From NCBI GenBank assembly GCA_030550715.1, contig JAUQOU010000005.1:32756-83847 (forward strand): a DNA stretch of 51,092 nucleotides, read 5' to 3'. The notes under the pieces were generated by a model. It saw nothing but the letters and a program-made list of their open reading frames with translations. It was not told the origin of the DNA and did no database searches. Position numbers and translations under genes: made by a program. Below are positions 1 through 15,000 of the stretch, piece by piece (positions within the stretch are counted from its first letter, which is position 1; every line of letters begins with the position of its first letter). Source of the stretch: a bacterium (GTDB taxonomy: Bacteria; Calescibacteriota; Calescibacteriia; Calescibacteriales; Calescibacteriaceae).

Positions 1-3000
1 TCCTCTTCTGCGTTTTTTATTTTTTTAGAAGATAATATTTCTCCTTCTTTTATAGCAGAAATTTTTTTTATGTATTCTTCAGATGTTTTTGAATCTACGA
101 ATATTTTTGATAGCTTGCTTTTTATTTCATCTCCAACATAGGTGAAAACGATTTTTTTCAACTTTGGATTTTCTCTTACTTCAGATACTACTATTGTGAA
201 TTTCATATATCCTTTTTCTGCAATGTAATTTTCTAACTTTTCTTTTATTTCTCTTATTAGATTGGAGTCATAGAAGATAGGAGTTTTTGGAATAAGATGG
301 CTTATATTTTCTGGAAAGTTTATTGTTTCAAAAGATGTTATTACTGTTCTTTCTCCTTCACTAACAAATACTTTCACATACATTTTGTCTTTTTCTATCC
401 TTTTCTCTATTTTCTCTATTTTGAAGTTATCAAAACCTTTTGTCTTGGAGTATTCAATTATTGACTTTATGAGACCTTTTATTTTATCTTCTGAGTACAG
501 AGCATATCTTGGATAGAAGAGGTTTATTATTCCTGTTGTATCAACTCCTATTTTTCTTTTTATCTCATTTTCATTCAGTTTTTCAAGTCCGACTATGCTG
601 AATTCAGAAAGATAGTAGAGTTTTTCTAACTCAACGTTTATGCTTATTATAACAAGGTCTTCAAGTTCGGTTTCTTCATAATTTATTTTTTTTACCGTAA
701 TGCCTTCTTTTTTGAGTTCATCGTATATCAGGTTTTTGACGCTTACTTCTGATATATTTGGAATTTGAACAATTTTCTTTTTTATTTCTGCTGTATCAAT
801 TCCGATTTTCTCTGCTTTTTCTATCCAGAGAAAAATTACATGGATTTTTCCGGGTGAAATTGATATTTCTAATTTGTTATCATTATTATATGTGATTTTT
901 ATTTGAGCTTTGAAGAAACCGAGTTCATTGAGTTTCAACTTTAATTTTTTTTCTGCTTCGTTAATCTTGTATTCTGAAGCTACCTCTCCTATAATATCCT
1001 CTGCGAATTTTTCTATTTCTTCTTTTATTTTTTCGTCTTGTATGTTTAGTATTACCTCATTTATTTTTTCGATTTCGCCTTTGATTTTCAGGTATAGTAT
1101 CTCGTTTTTTATTTCTGTCTCGCATGTCGGATTTTTTATTCCATATTTTCTCAATATATCTTTGCAGATCTCGGATAGGTTTTCTTGAAAAAATCTGTTT
1201 TCAAAATTTCGTTTGAGTTCTGCATTTATCTCTCTCACTAATTTTTTATCTCTTATTTCGTTTTTGACCATCACTTTTTTTATGAACTTTCTCTTTTCTA
1301 ATTTTATCTGAATTTTATCTTCATCGGTCAGTATTTTGAAGTCAGAGATGGCTCCTGATTTGATGAGAGCTTTGAGTATGTTTTGGGTTTCGTATATAGA
1401 GGGACAATCTTCAAGTAATGCACATATTTTTCTTGCGAATTTTAAATTTTCTATGTAATCATCTTTTTTTTCGTTCTGTTGGGATTTTGTGATTTGAGAG
1501 CATTCAAACGATTGCTTTTCGTTTATGATTAATCTGGTTGAGCATTTTTCAATTCCATAAGTTCTTATCGGATAGATGATTGAAAAAAATAACACTGCTG
1601 TAAAAATGATTTTCTCTGATGTGAAATTTTTGGGTTCTGTTTTTTTTCTTTGCATACCATAAAAAGCATGCTTTCTTTTATTATTCTTATTTTATTTATT
1701 TTTTGAGATAAATTCTCTAATTATTGTGGGTATGGTTGATTTGAGCTTAATCTAAAAGAATCATCATGTTATCTCGGTGTATTATTTCGTCTTCCCTTTT
1801 GTATCCGAGAATTCTTTCTATCTCAGAGGTTTTTTTCCCTTTTATAAGGTTTATTTCTGCTGAGGAGTAGTTTGATATTCCTTTTGCGAAGGTTTTTCTG
1901 TTGAACTCAAGCTCTATCATATCTCCGCGTGAGAAGTTCCCTGAAACTTTTATTACTCCCGATGGGAGCAAGCTTTTTCCACTGATTATAGCGTTGAAAG
2001 CGCCTTCATCTACCTCTAATTTCCCTTTACATTTCAGAACATTTCCTATCCAAAGGATTTTTTTTGGATATTTTTTCCCTGGAATTATTCTTGTTCCAAC
2101 TCTTTTCCCTTCAACTGCCATTTTTATATTTTCTGGTTTTTTCCCGTTGATTATGAATGATTCTATTCCGAATTCAGATGCGAGCTTTGTTGCGGATAGT
2201 TTTGATGTTATTCCCCCTGATGAAACCCTCTTTTTGCTTTTTATCGTTTTGATTTTCTTCCATATCTCTTTATCTTCGAAGTTTATTTCCTCAATTACTT
2301 TTCCTGATTCATCAATGACTCCATCTATATCTGATGCTATGATTAGTTTTTCTGCGTTAATGAGGGCGGAAAGATATACCGAAAGGAAATCATTATCTCC
2401 GAGTTTTATTTCTTCTGTTGATACGGGGTCGTTTTCATTTACTATTGGTATAAAGCCCATTTTTATTATTTCTTCTATTGTGTTTTTGACATTTTGGCTT
2501 CTTTCTTTTGATGCAAAGTCATCGTGTATGAGAAGGATTTGGGCGGGCTTTAAACCGTATTTTGAGAGAGATTTTTCCCACATGTTCATCAGTTTTGGCT
2601 GTCCGATCGCACAAAGAGCTTGCTTCCTTATCAGATTTTCTGCTTTTTTCAAATTCGTCTCCATTACTCCAAACAACATAGCTCCTGACGAGACGACCAC
2701 AAACTTCGCCTTACCTTCTTTCAGACAATCGCCTATGACACTTGATATTCCATCAAATATTTTCTCATCTGGTTTGCCATCTTTTTCAAGAACAGATGAA
2801 CCTATTTTAAGAACAACAAGCATTTTTTCCGGGTATTTTATTTTTCTTAATTTAATTAGATAAGCGAGTGGTTTTACTGGTTTTCAGATTTTTTTGTCAA
2901 GATAAAACAAAAAATAAACTTACATATCTGATTTTTTTCCTCCGGAGTTGAAATATCTACTCCTGAACTAATTTATCTTTTTGATTTTTATTTACCTATT

Positions 3001-6000
3001 TTTCTTATGATTCTGTTGTTATTATCTACTACGATTATTTTAGGTTTATGTGTTTTTGCTTCTTCTTCTGTGTAGATTCCGTATGCTACTATTATAATTC
3101 TGTCTGATGGGAAACAGAGTTTAGCTGCTGCTCCATTTATTGCTATTGTGGTGTCATCTTGACCTTCAATAGCGTATGTTATCAATCTATTGCCGTTTGT
3201 TATGTTATATATATGAACCTGTTCTCCTTCTATTATATCTGCTTCTTCCATGAGCTTTTTCGGTATGGTTATAGAACCTTCGTATTCGGGATTAGCGTCT
3301 TTTACAATTGCGTTATGTATTTTTGACTTCAAAAGAATCCTCATCGCCATAATTTTACTCCTCCCCCTTTTGTTTTTTCGGAAAGTTAAAAATCTTTCCG
3401 TTTTTTACAAAAAAGTTATCTATGAGCCGAGTTTTTCCTATGAACACCGCAAGAGCTACAAGATAGTTTTTCTTATCTATCTTTTCGGTTTGTATTTGAA
3501 GGGTATCTGGGTTTGCTAATTCAAAGTACTGAACTTTTATTCCTTTTTCTTCAAGGAACTTTGTGCATTCTGATTTTATTTTTTGTGGATTTTCCTCGCC
3601 ATTATCTATCATCTTTTTTGCCATTATGAGAGCTTGTGGTATGAAAGAAGCTAATTTTCTTTCTTCTTCTGAGAGGTATTCGTTGCGTGAAGATAGAGCG
3701 AGACCATCTGAATCTCTTGCTGTCTCAACGAGTTCTATTTTTACATCAAATGAAAGATCTCTTACAAGTTTTTTTATTATGAGTGCTTGTTGATAATCTT
3801 TCAGTCCAAAAAACGCAAGGTGCGGTTTTACTATATTGAAAAGTTTTGATACAACAGTTGCGACTCCTCTGAAGTGTCCGGGACGGAACATCCCACAGAG
3901 AGGTTTTTGAAGTTCCTCTACCTGAACAAATGTCTCGTATCCATCAGGATACATCTCTTTGACTTCCGGCAAAAACACATAATCTACTTTTTCATTTCTG
4001 CATATTTTAAGGTCTCTTTTTTCATCTCTTGGATAAATTTCGTAGTCCTCTCCTCGGGAGAACTGGGTTGGGTTTACAAATATGCTTACGACAACGATGT
4101 CTGATTTTTTTCTTGCTTCTCTTATAAGTTTTATGTGTCCTTCGTGCAGGTATCCCATGGTTGGTACAAAACCTATTTTTTTTCCTTTTTTCCTCAGTTT
4201 TTCCATTTCTCTTTGCATCGTTTTTATTTTTCTTATCACCTTCATGTTTTTGTGTTATTCTTGGTTTTCTGCATATTTTATGACCGCGTTATATATTTTT
4301 TCGGCAAGATTATCGTATGGTTTTATATGTTTCGGGGGTGGTTGGGTAAGTCCAACTATATCTTCAAGCACTGCTATTTTACCGTCGCAGTATGGTCCGG
4401 AAGCTATTCCTATTGTTGGTATTTTTATAGATTGGGTTATTTTTTTTGCGAGTTCTGATTCAACTGATTCGAGCACTACCGAGAACGCTCCGCTTTCTTC
4501 TACACACAGAGCATCTTCAAAAATTCTTTTTGCGCTCTCTTCTTCTTTTCCCTGTTTTTTATACCCGGTTATTCTCGCTCGTTGAGGTAGAAGTCCAATA
4601 TGCCCCATGACCGGCACTCCGATTTTAACTATTTCTTTTATTATTTCTGATACATCTTTTCCTCCCTCAATTTTCACCGCGTCAGGGTCTGCTTCTTTTA
4701 CTATTTTCACAACATTTTTGAGAGCGACTTCTTTTGACCAGAATGTTCCAAACGGCATATCAAATACTACCATGGCATTTTTTACGGCTTTTCTCACACT
4801 TCTTGCGCACCATATCATAACATCAAGGGGAATTGTTGTTGTGTTTCTCTCTCCGAACCAAACTTCGTTCATAGAATCTCCAACGAGTATTACATCAACA
4901 AGTCCTGTTTCATCTACAATCTTTGCGAAAAGATAGGAATAAGAGGTAAGACATATTATTTTCTTTTTGCCTTTGAGATTTACTATTTCCTGAGCGGTTC
5001 TCATAAATTGTTAGTCTGAGCCCTTTTTAGGGGTCTCAGCTTAATTTAATTTTACTGCTTCGGTTTATTGATGTTATTTTATACGGGAATTTTTGACTTG
5101 ACTGTTGATTTACACTTTCTGTTAAAGCTATGATAGTTAATTTCATGTTGAGTTTAATTTGAAAAAGGTTTTATCTTGATTTCCGGGAGTAAAATTATAG
5201 TTTTGAAGGACTTTATCTTTTATGATTGATGATCTTGAAAAGAGTTTATTTTTTGGGGTTCAGCACACATTAGCGCAGGAGTTTGAACTTTTCGGTCCCG
5301 GACTTATGACAGGAGAAATATGTTCTGTAAGAGTAAAACCGCTTCCAGAAGATTCGGGAATAATATTTGTCGTTGATGGTGAAGAAGTTAAGCTTTCGCA
5401 GAACACAACTTATCCCGGATTCCATAATTTGACACTGAGAGGACCAACATATGATGTCATATACATAGAGCATCTTCTTTCTGTTTTTTTTGCGTTTGGA
5501 GTTGATAATGCTCTGGTTGAAATTGAAGGGAGAGAGATTCCTTTTTTTGATGGCTCCTCTTTGATTTTTTCAGAGAGGATGTTGCAGGTTGGTCTCAGAC
5601 CTCAGAATTCTCTGCGAAAATATGCCGTTGTAGTTGAACCGCTTGAAATTTCAGACGGGAGCGGGTACATAAAAGTTGAACCATATCATGAGTTTTTCGT
5701 TCATGCGGTATACCAGAGGAAAGCTACACGAGAGGAATTCGTTTTCACAGAAAAGACATTTTATCCTGATGAGATAGCTCCTGCAAGAACCTTCATATAT
5801 GAAAATGAACTTAAAAATGCGATTTCTATGGGACTTTTCAAAGGAGGAGATATTGATTCTGCTATTGTATTTTCAGACGAGACAGATGCTCCCTTGAATA
5901 CGGAACTGAGATTTCAGAACGAGCGAGTAAGACATAAAATTCTTGATTTTTTAGGGGATATATACTCTTTGGGCATAAGGATTTTGGGTAAGTTCTACAT

Positions 6001-9000
6001 AGTTAATCAGTCGCATAAGCTTGTCAGAGAATTCCTCAAAAATTTAAAGTATGAGGTTTTGTGATAATTCAGATATTTCTCCTGCGGAAGAAGAGCAGAT
6101 AAGAAGGGGAGCGGAGATAATACGCAGTGGAGGTGTTGTTGCTTTCCCAACAGAAACTGTGTATGGACTTGGCGCTAATGCTTTTGACGAAGATGCGGTG
6201 AAAAAAATTTTTGAACTGAAAGGACGCCCACAAGATAATCCACTGATAATTCACATAGCGAAAAAAGAAGATGTTTTTCTCGTTGCAAGAGAGATTCCAA
6301 AAAATGCAGAAATTCTTATAGATAAGTTTTGGCCAGGACCTCTTACGCTCGTTTTGCCGAAAAATCCTTCTGTTCCCGATATTGTCACAGCGAACCTTGA
6401 TACCGTTGCGGTAAGGATGCCGAACCACAAAATTGCGCTAAAACTTATAGAATTATCTGCTGTTCCCATCTCTGCTCCGAGTGCCAATATATCTGGAAAA
6501 CCATCAGCAACAAAACCAGAGCATGTGAAAAAATACTTTGGAGATAAGGTTTTCATAATAGAAGGAGAAGTTAAAATAGGAATTGAATCAACGGTGATTG
6601 ATTTGACGGTTTCCCCACCGGTTATTCTGCGTCCCGGAGGCATATCAAAAGAGATGATAGAGAAAGAAATAGGAAGAGTTGATGTTCTTGCGGATAGCGA
6701 TGTGAAGATTGCGAAAAGTCCAGGCATAAAATATAAACACTACTCCCCTAACTCAGATGTTTACATTTTTATGAACAGAAAAGATATTCTGAAATTTCTT
6801 GAATTTGAAAGGAGCAAGCTTTCTGGTAAGAAGGTTCTTGTCGCTCTTTTCAGATATTTGGGGGAGGAAGGAGAGAAAATAAGGGATATGGGATTTAATA
6901 TTACACTTTCGGGAAGAACTCTTGAAGATTTTGCGAGAAACCTTTTCAATCTTCTTATTGTCGCAGGTGAAACATATGACATAATTATTTTTGAAGGAGT
7001 TGAAGAAAGGGGCATAGGTTTAGGTATAATGAACCGGCTCAAAAAAGCGGGAAAGAAGATGTTTTATTGAAATTTTTCTGAGAACTATTTTGATTTTTCT
7101 CTATGCATATTCCTGTTCTGAAAGAAGATGTCATAAGAGTTTTATCTCCGAAGAGAGGGGATTTTGTCGTTGACCTTACGGCGGGTGGAGGAGGGCATTC
7201 TGTTGAATTCGCAAAAAGATTAGGGAAAGATGGAATTTTGGTTCTTATTGACTGGGATGAAGAAATGATAAAGAAAGCCGAGAGAAAAATCACTGAGATG
7301 GTCGATGAAAAAGATAGACCAGAAATTTTTTTTATAACAGCCAACTTTGCAGATATAGATGAGGTATTTTCTGAAATTCAAATAGATAGGAAACCAGATA
7401 TATTTTTTGCTGATCTCGGTATATCTTCTTTTCATTTAGAAGAGGGAACGAGGGGTTTTTCTTTCAGAATCGAAGGACCTCTTGATATGCGTATTTCAAG
7501 GAGTATAAAGCTGACAGCAAAGGAAGTTGTCATGAATTTTTCAGAAAGACAGCTTGCAGATATAATATATAGGTACGCCTTGCGAAAAAAATAGCAAAGG
7601 AAATAGTGAGAAGAAGAAAAGAAAGAGATATAAACACTACAATAGAGCTTTCTGAAATAGTTGAGTCGGTTTATAAAAAAGCAGGAATTTACAATACGAA
7701 GATTCATCCTGCTACCAAAACATTTCAGGCACTCAGAATTTTTATAAACAGAGAGCTTGATAACCTTTCTGATTTTCTTCAAAAAGTTCCAGAATTTGCA
7801 AAGAGCGGGACGAAGATAGGAATAATATCTTTTCACTCCCTTGAAGATAGAATTGTCAAGAGAACATTTTTGAGCTGGGAGAAAGATGGTTTGGGGCACA
7901 GGATAACGAAAAAGCCGATAGTTCCTTCTGAGGAGGAGATAGTTATAAATCCACGTTCAAGGAGCGCAAAATTTCGTGTTTTTGAGTTTTTATAAAATTC
8001 AGAATCTCTTCAAGAACTTCATCTGGAGTTTTTGATGTTGAGTCAATGTAAAGAGAATCATGTGGAATGCGTAGGGGAGATATTGCTCTTTGACTATCTT
8101 GTGCGTCTCTTTTTCTTATCGTTTCAAGGAAGAACTCAAAAGTTTTGTTCTCTCCTTTTTGGGCAGATTCAAGATATTTTCTTCTTGCTCTTTCTTCAAG
8201 CGATGCATCTATGAATATTTTGATGTCAGCGGAAGGGAAAACTTCTGTTCCCTCATCTCTTCCATCAACTACGATTCCTTTTTTTACTCTCTTTGCTATT
8301 TCTTTCTGGATTTTATTTACCTTTTCTCTCACTTCTTTTATTTCTGATATATCTGAAGCTCTTTTTCCTACTTCTTCTTTTGATAGGTATTCGTCAAGAT
8401 TTTCTCCTTCAAAAAATATTTTGTTTTTTCTTATTTTTAGTTTTTCTGCGAGTTCCAGCGCTTTTTCAAGTCCGTAATTCATTTCAAGGTAAGCGATGGC
8501 TCTGTAAATTTTTCCTGAGCTGAGGTGATATAGCTTTAATTTTTCTGATAGCATTTTTGCTATTGTGCTTTTTCCTGATCCTGCTGGACCATCAACAGTT
8601 ATTATGATTTTTTTCTTTCCTTCTTGTTTTCTCTTTTGCTCTGATTTTTTCATAAGTTCATATGTTAATAGAAGATGGAAGCTGTCATTAAATTTTTTGT
8701 AAAGTTATCCTCCTGCTGAGCCTATTATATCTGCGTTAGGTTTTATCATTTTGTAAGGGTCAAGAATTTTATCTATTTCGTCGTCGCTGAGGATTTTTTC
8801 TTCTTTCAGAATTTCCCTTATTGTTTTTCCTTTTGCGACCGCTTTTTTTGCTATTTCAGCAGATTTGTCGTATCCGATTTTTAGTGCGAGTGGAGTTACG
8901 AGAGCTAACGACCACTCTACAAGCTCTTTCATTCTCTCGACATTTGGCTTTATGCCTTTTATGCATTTTTCCGCAAGGTTTACAGCAGAAGCCGAAAGCA

Positions 9001-12000
9001 AATTTATTGAATTGACAACATGGTATCCTATAAGAGGCAAAAATGTGTTCAATTCAAAGTTCCCGTTCATTCCACCTATTGTTATTGATACATCAGAACC
9101 TATCACATGTGCGCATACCATCATTACAGATTCCGGAATTACGGGATTGACTTTTCCAGGCATTATAGACGAACCCGGTTGCAGAGAGGGGAGATTTATC
9201 TCTCCTATTCCGCATCTTGGTCCGCTTCCGAGCCACCTTATATCATTTGCGATCTTGAATAGAGAGACAGCGCATAGTTTTAAGATTCCCGAAAGTGCAA
9301 CCATCGTATCCTGTGTTGCCTGCGAGAAAAAGTGGTTTCTCGTCTCCTTAAATTCGTGCTTGAGAAACTTTGATATATACGATATTGCTTTTTTGGGGAA
9401 TTCCGGATGTGCGTTTATTCCTGTTCCTACCGCGGTTCCACCAAGAGCTAACTCAGATAACCTCGGAATATACATTTGCAGAAGCTCTATGCAGTGGGAG
9501 ATCTGCTCTTTGTATCCTGAGAACTCCTGTCCGAGTGTTATAGGTGTTGCGTCCATAAGGTGAGTTCTCCCTATTTTTATTATTTCTTTGAACTCTTCTG
9601 ATTTTTCTTCAAGGGTTTTTTCAAGTATTTTCAGAGATGGTATGAGTTTTTCTTTTACTCCTATTGTAGCAGATATGCTTATTGCAGATGGTATCACATC
9701 ATTTGAGGATTGGCATTTATTGACATGGTCGTTCGGATGTACTGGGAATTTGCTACCTTTTTCATATCCTAAAATTTCGTTTGCTCTGTTCGCTATCACT
9801 TCGTTTATATTCATATTTGTTGATGTTCCCGAACCCGTCTGAAACACATCGATGGGGAAGTTATCTTTCAGTTTTCCTTCGTAGATTTCTTCTGCTGCTT
9901 TGCATATTGCGTCTTTTATTTCTTTTGTTATCAGTCCGAGTTCAAAATTTGCGTTTGCAGAAGCCCATTTTATGACTGCAAGAGACCTTATTATTTCATC
10001 TGGCATTTTCCATCCGCTTACAGGGAAGTTCTCAACCGCTCTTTGTGTTTGAGCCCCATAATATTTATCTGCTGGAACCTTTACTTCTCCCATAGTATCT
10101 TTTTCAATCCGCCAGTTCATATTTTTTCTCCTCCTTACATTATAAATTTTTGGGAATTCTATACTTGATAAAATTATCAATTTTTTAGAATGTTTTGAGC
10201 GGAGTTCTTGCAAGTGAGAAGCAGAAGACCTCATCAGCTCCTTTTTCAAGGAGTATTCTTGTGCATTCGCATAGTGTTGCGGTTGTTGTCGCTACATCAT
10301 CAACGAGAAGAATTCTTCTGTAATTTATCTTTCTTACCGTAACTTCAAAGGCATTTTTAGGATTTTTCAATCTCTCTTCTGAGCTCAACTCAAGCTGAGA
10401 CGGAATATCCTTTGATTTTCTTATGAGGGGGACAATAGGCTTTTTTAGATTTTCAGAAATCACCCTTGCTATCTTTAGAGATGGAATGTATCCTTTTTTT
10501 ATCCACTTTCTTGTATAAGATGGTATCGGAACTACTATGTCAAACTCTATTTTTTCAAGCTTTGACCTTATAATGTTTGAAAATTCCTCTACTACCTTCA
10601 GCTTGTTTTCAAATTTTATTTTTCTTATTAGCTTTTCTCCGTATTCATCATATACGAAGATTGAGATGAGCTTTGAGAATTTTGGAGATAATCTTTCGCA
10701 ATCTGGGCACTTTTGCGGTACTCTATCGTAGAACACAAGAGAACATTTCGGGCATTTTTGTAATTCATCTACGAACTTTATTTTTCCAAAACATGTTTCA
10801 CAGAGCATTTTACCTTCTTTTGATTCGCATATAACACAGATTGGCGGAAGAAAAATTTCAAGGAGTGTTTCTTTTAAAGTGTAGAGTATGCTTTTCATCA
10901 TTCAAAAATATAAAAAAGGGCATTCTGATTTTTCTCCTCTGCAAGGAGATGAAGTATTTTTGTTTTCTGTGTATAATTCTTTTGCAGAGAAGTAGATTTT
11001 TTCTCCGTTTATTTCTGCTGAGCCGTAAGGACATCCCTGCTCGTCAAAATATACAAAATTTTCTGTTTTTACATCAAGCTTGAAATTACCGCATACTTTT
11101 ACGCTTACTGAACCATTTATCATAATGCCTATCCTTGCTGTACCTTCATCAAGCAAAAAGATGTTTTCTGCTGAAATTTCGGTTTTTTCTGTTCTCATTT
11201 TTCCGCCGATTTTAAAAATTCGCGTGCTTTCTCCTTGAATACTCACAAGTGAGGACTTTGTTTCTATTATTTCTGCTGTAAAATTTGAGTATAAGCTCTT
11301 TATAACATAAACCGTTGCGTTGTCGATATAGACATCTGATTCCCCTTTTAATGTTGTGTTTCCGGTTATTTCGCCGTAAAAGTTTGTTCCGCTCATCTGA
11401 ATCTCGCAGTTTGAGAAAGTTATTGAGTTCTGAAAAGATGAGAAATTACATGTTCCTTTTGTTTTTATCTTTCCTGCTGATAAAATCCTTATATCAAATT
11501 CGCAATCTATGACTATTTTGTTTTCCCCTTCTCTATATATACAGCTTCCCAAAAAGCCCTTTATTTTCAGGAAAATGTATGATATAAAAAGAGATGTGTA
11601 TGATAGTGAAAATGCTGACCTGAGAGTATTTTCAACTGCGGAGAGGTCAATATTTGATTTTTTATCGCTACACCTTACAAGCTGTGAAAAGAGAAGTAGA
11701 GCAACGGCGCTAATTTTAAATATTTTTGTTCTGTTTTCTTTCATTTTCTCTCCGAAAGATTTTATATACGGTTTAAGGAGATTGAAGTAAATTGATGTCG
11801 CTGAAAAGAGCAATACAGATAAGATCAACCATACGCTTATTCCATAATCACCTGCTTTTATGATTTTTTCTTTTATATCTCTTCTTATAAATTCTGCTAT
11901 TATTCTTTCGAGGGTGAGGAGAAGTAAAAACAGCTGGATGTTATTTTCTGCTTTATCTTTTCTCTTGAAATACATTATCATTCCGCAGATGAAAAACAGA

Positions 12001-15000
12001 ATTGCCTCTATTATTTGTGATGGAAAGAGTTTTGCTACTGAAACTCCAAGATCGCGGGAAGCATACGACTCTGGTGAAAATGTTATTCCGAATCGTGAAG
12101 GAAATCCATAACAGCAACCTGTTGGAAGACAGACAAAAATTCTATAAAGGGAAAGTGAAAAAAATGTTGGATAGGTCAGAGCTGATAAAAGCTCATAAAA
12201 ATCTAATTTTTTTATTTTTGAGTATATGAAGATTATTGTTGTTCCTATAATCAGAGCTGAAAAGAGGGAGTGCCCTGTTTCCCAGAACTTCAAAATAGAG
12301 CTTATTTTCCATCCATATATCAGTCCGAGAGCGACTTTTGAGAATATTATTGTTGAAAAAGAGATGAGAAGTGATATTTCTATTCCTGTGTTTTCTCCTA
12401 AACCTTTTTCTTCTGCTGACTTTACGCATAGGAACAGGAAAACCAAAAATACAATTGATAGTCCGAAAGAAAATATTGGAATTTTGAGGTCTCCTATTAT
12501 TATGTAGGGTAGCATTTAAATCTGATATAAAAGTTCTATGTTTTTTATTTCTTTTGCTGAGAGTTCTTGAACTTTCCCTTTTTTTATAAGGATTATTCTT
12601 TGGGCTGTTTTTATTGTTTCTGGTCTATGAGCTATTTTTATAATTGTTCTTCCGTTGAACAACTCATCTATGAGTTGGTTGATTTTCTTTTCTGTGTTTG
12701 GGTCTACAAATGCGGTTGCTTCGTCAAATATTATTATTTTCGGGTCAAAGTATAACGCTCTGAGTGTTGCTATTATTTGCTTTTCTCCCGATGATAATCC
12801 TCCACCATCTTCTCCTATCTCTCTTTCAAGGTCAATTTCTATTCCTATCTTTTCAAGTATTTTTATTATCTTTTGTATTTTCTCATCATCATCTTCTCCT
12901 AGTGTTATGTTTTCTCTTACTTTTCGTGAGAATATGAATACATCTTGATGTATCAGAGATATGCTTTTTCTCAGTTCTGAGAGTTCGTATTGATCAATAT
13001 CTCTTCCATCTATCAGTATTTTTCCTTTCTGTGGTTTATAGACCCTTGTAAGGAGGTTGGCTATTGTTGTTTTTCCTGCTCCCGTTAGTCCAACGATTGC
13101 GACCTTCTCACCGGAATTTATTTTGAACGATACATTAGATATTACTGTTTTTTTCCCATCATACGAAAAATATACATCTTTGAACTCTATCTCTCCCTTT
13201 TCTATTTTGGGTTTTGGTTTTTGAGTTTTCTGGTGTTCATATTCTTGTGGTATGCTGAATATCTCTTTTATTCTTTTTGTAGCGGCTATTGCTGATTGGA
13301 CTATGTTGTATTTTTCGCTGAAATCCCATATAGGGTCAAAGAGTTTATTTACCGCATACCAGAAAGCAAGGAATGTTCCGAAACCTATTTCTCCTTCTAA
13401 AATTTTTAATCCGCCGAACCACATCACAGAACCAAGAGATATAGAAGAGATAAATATTATAGATGAGAAGAAGAACGCAAAGAGTATTATAGATTTCTCA
13501 ACTTCGTCTGAGTATTTTTTGTTGAGCATCTCAAAATTCCTTATAGCAAAAGAGTATGCTGGAAGTATCTTTATTGTTTTTATTCCGAGTATGCTCTCAC
13601 TTATGAACGAGTTCAGCTCAGAAATTCTCCTTCTTATTTCAAGATAAATTCGCGATGACTTCTTTCTGAAAAAAATTACAACAATTATCATTATTGGGAA
13701 TACCGCTATTGATACCAGAGCTAGCTTTAAGTTCAGGATGAAAAGCACTGTGATTATTCCTGCTATTATGAGTATATCTGCGGTGAAGGTTATGAGACCC
13801 GAGACAAATAGCTCGCTCAGATTCTCAACATCGTTTGTCAATCTTATAACCAATTTTCCACTCTGTGTCTTATCAAAAAAGCTCATAGGCAACCTTATTA
13901 TATGAGAAAAAAGCTCGTTTCTTATGTTGTAGATTATGTTCTGTCCAACTTTATTTGTGAAATATATGAGGAAGTAATGATTTATACTTGAGATGATTAT
14001 TGCGAGTAAAACAGAACCAGAATAAAGTAAAAGAAGTTCAAATCTTTTTGTGTCAATTACTTTGTCTGCTCCTTTTTTTATCAAGAGAGGAATTGATATT
14101 TCTGATAATATTCCCCCTACAAGAAATATCACCGATAGCATGACCAACTTCTTTTGTGTGAGGAGATAAGAGAAAAAATATCTGAGAAATTTTATCTCTT
14201 CCTTTATGTTTTTTGTTTCCATTATGTTTTTATGCCTGAATTTTTATTTTAATTATGTTTTTTGACTTTTCTCCTTTTTCATTTTTGATATGTGTTTGAA
14301 GTGCGTGAATTCAAAAAAAGCAGAAAAAAAGTAAAAATTTTTGTGAGGTGGAAAAGTTTAAACTATTATGGATTTTTTCCTATCTCTGTTCCCGCTTATA
14401 GTCATTTTTATTTTGTTTTACTTTATTGTGATAAGACCTCAAACTCGTGCAGAAGCTAAAAGGAGAGAATTTATAAAAAATCTCAAGAAGGGCGATATAG
14501 TTTTTCTCTCAAGTGGAATAGTCGGAAGAGTTTCAGAAATATATCAAAAAACAGTATCTCTTGAAATTTCAAAAGATGTCAAAATAAGGGTTCTGAAAGA
14601 TTCCATTCAAGGACCATTTTTAGAAAAAGACGAACCTCAGGAAAAACAAACTGAAAAGAAAGATTAGTTCCAGATATGGCAAGAGGTATCAATTACAATT
14701 ATAAAATAAGGAGATTTCTTGAAATTTTGAGGGAGAATGAATACGAGACGGGCGAGAACATAGCAAAGGATCTTGGGATAAGCAGGGCTGCGGTCTCAAA
14801 GTTCGCAAAATATCTCAAAAACCTCGGATACTCCTTTGAAATAAAAAAAAGATATAAACTCCTTGAATCTCCTGACATACCTTTCCCGTGGGAGCTCGGG
14901 AATATGGGGGAAAAAGTTATTTTCTTTTATGAAGTGGACTCTACTCAAAATGTTGCGAGAGAACTTTTTATAAAGAGAAAGCTTAAAGAGAATTTCTGGG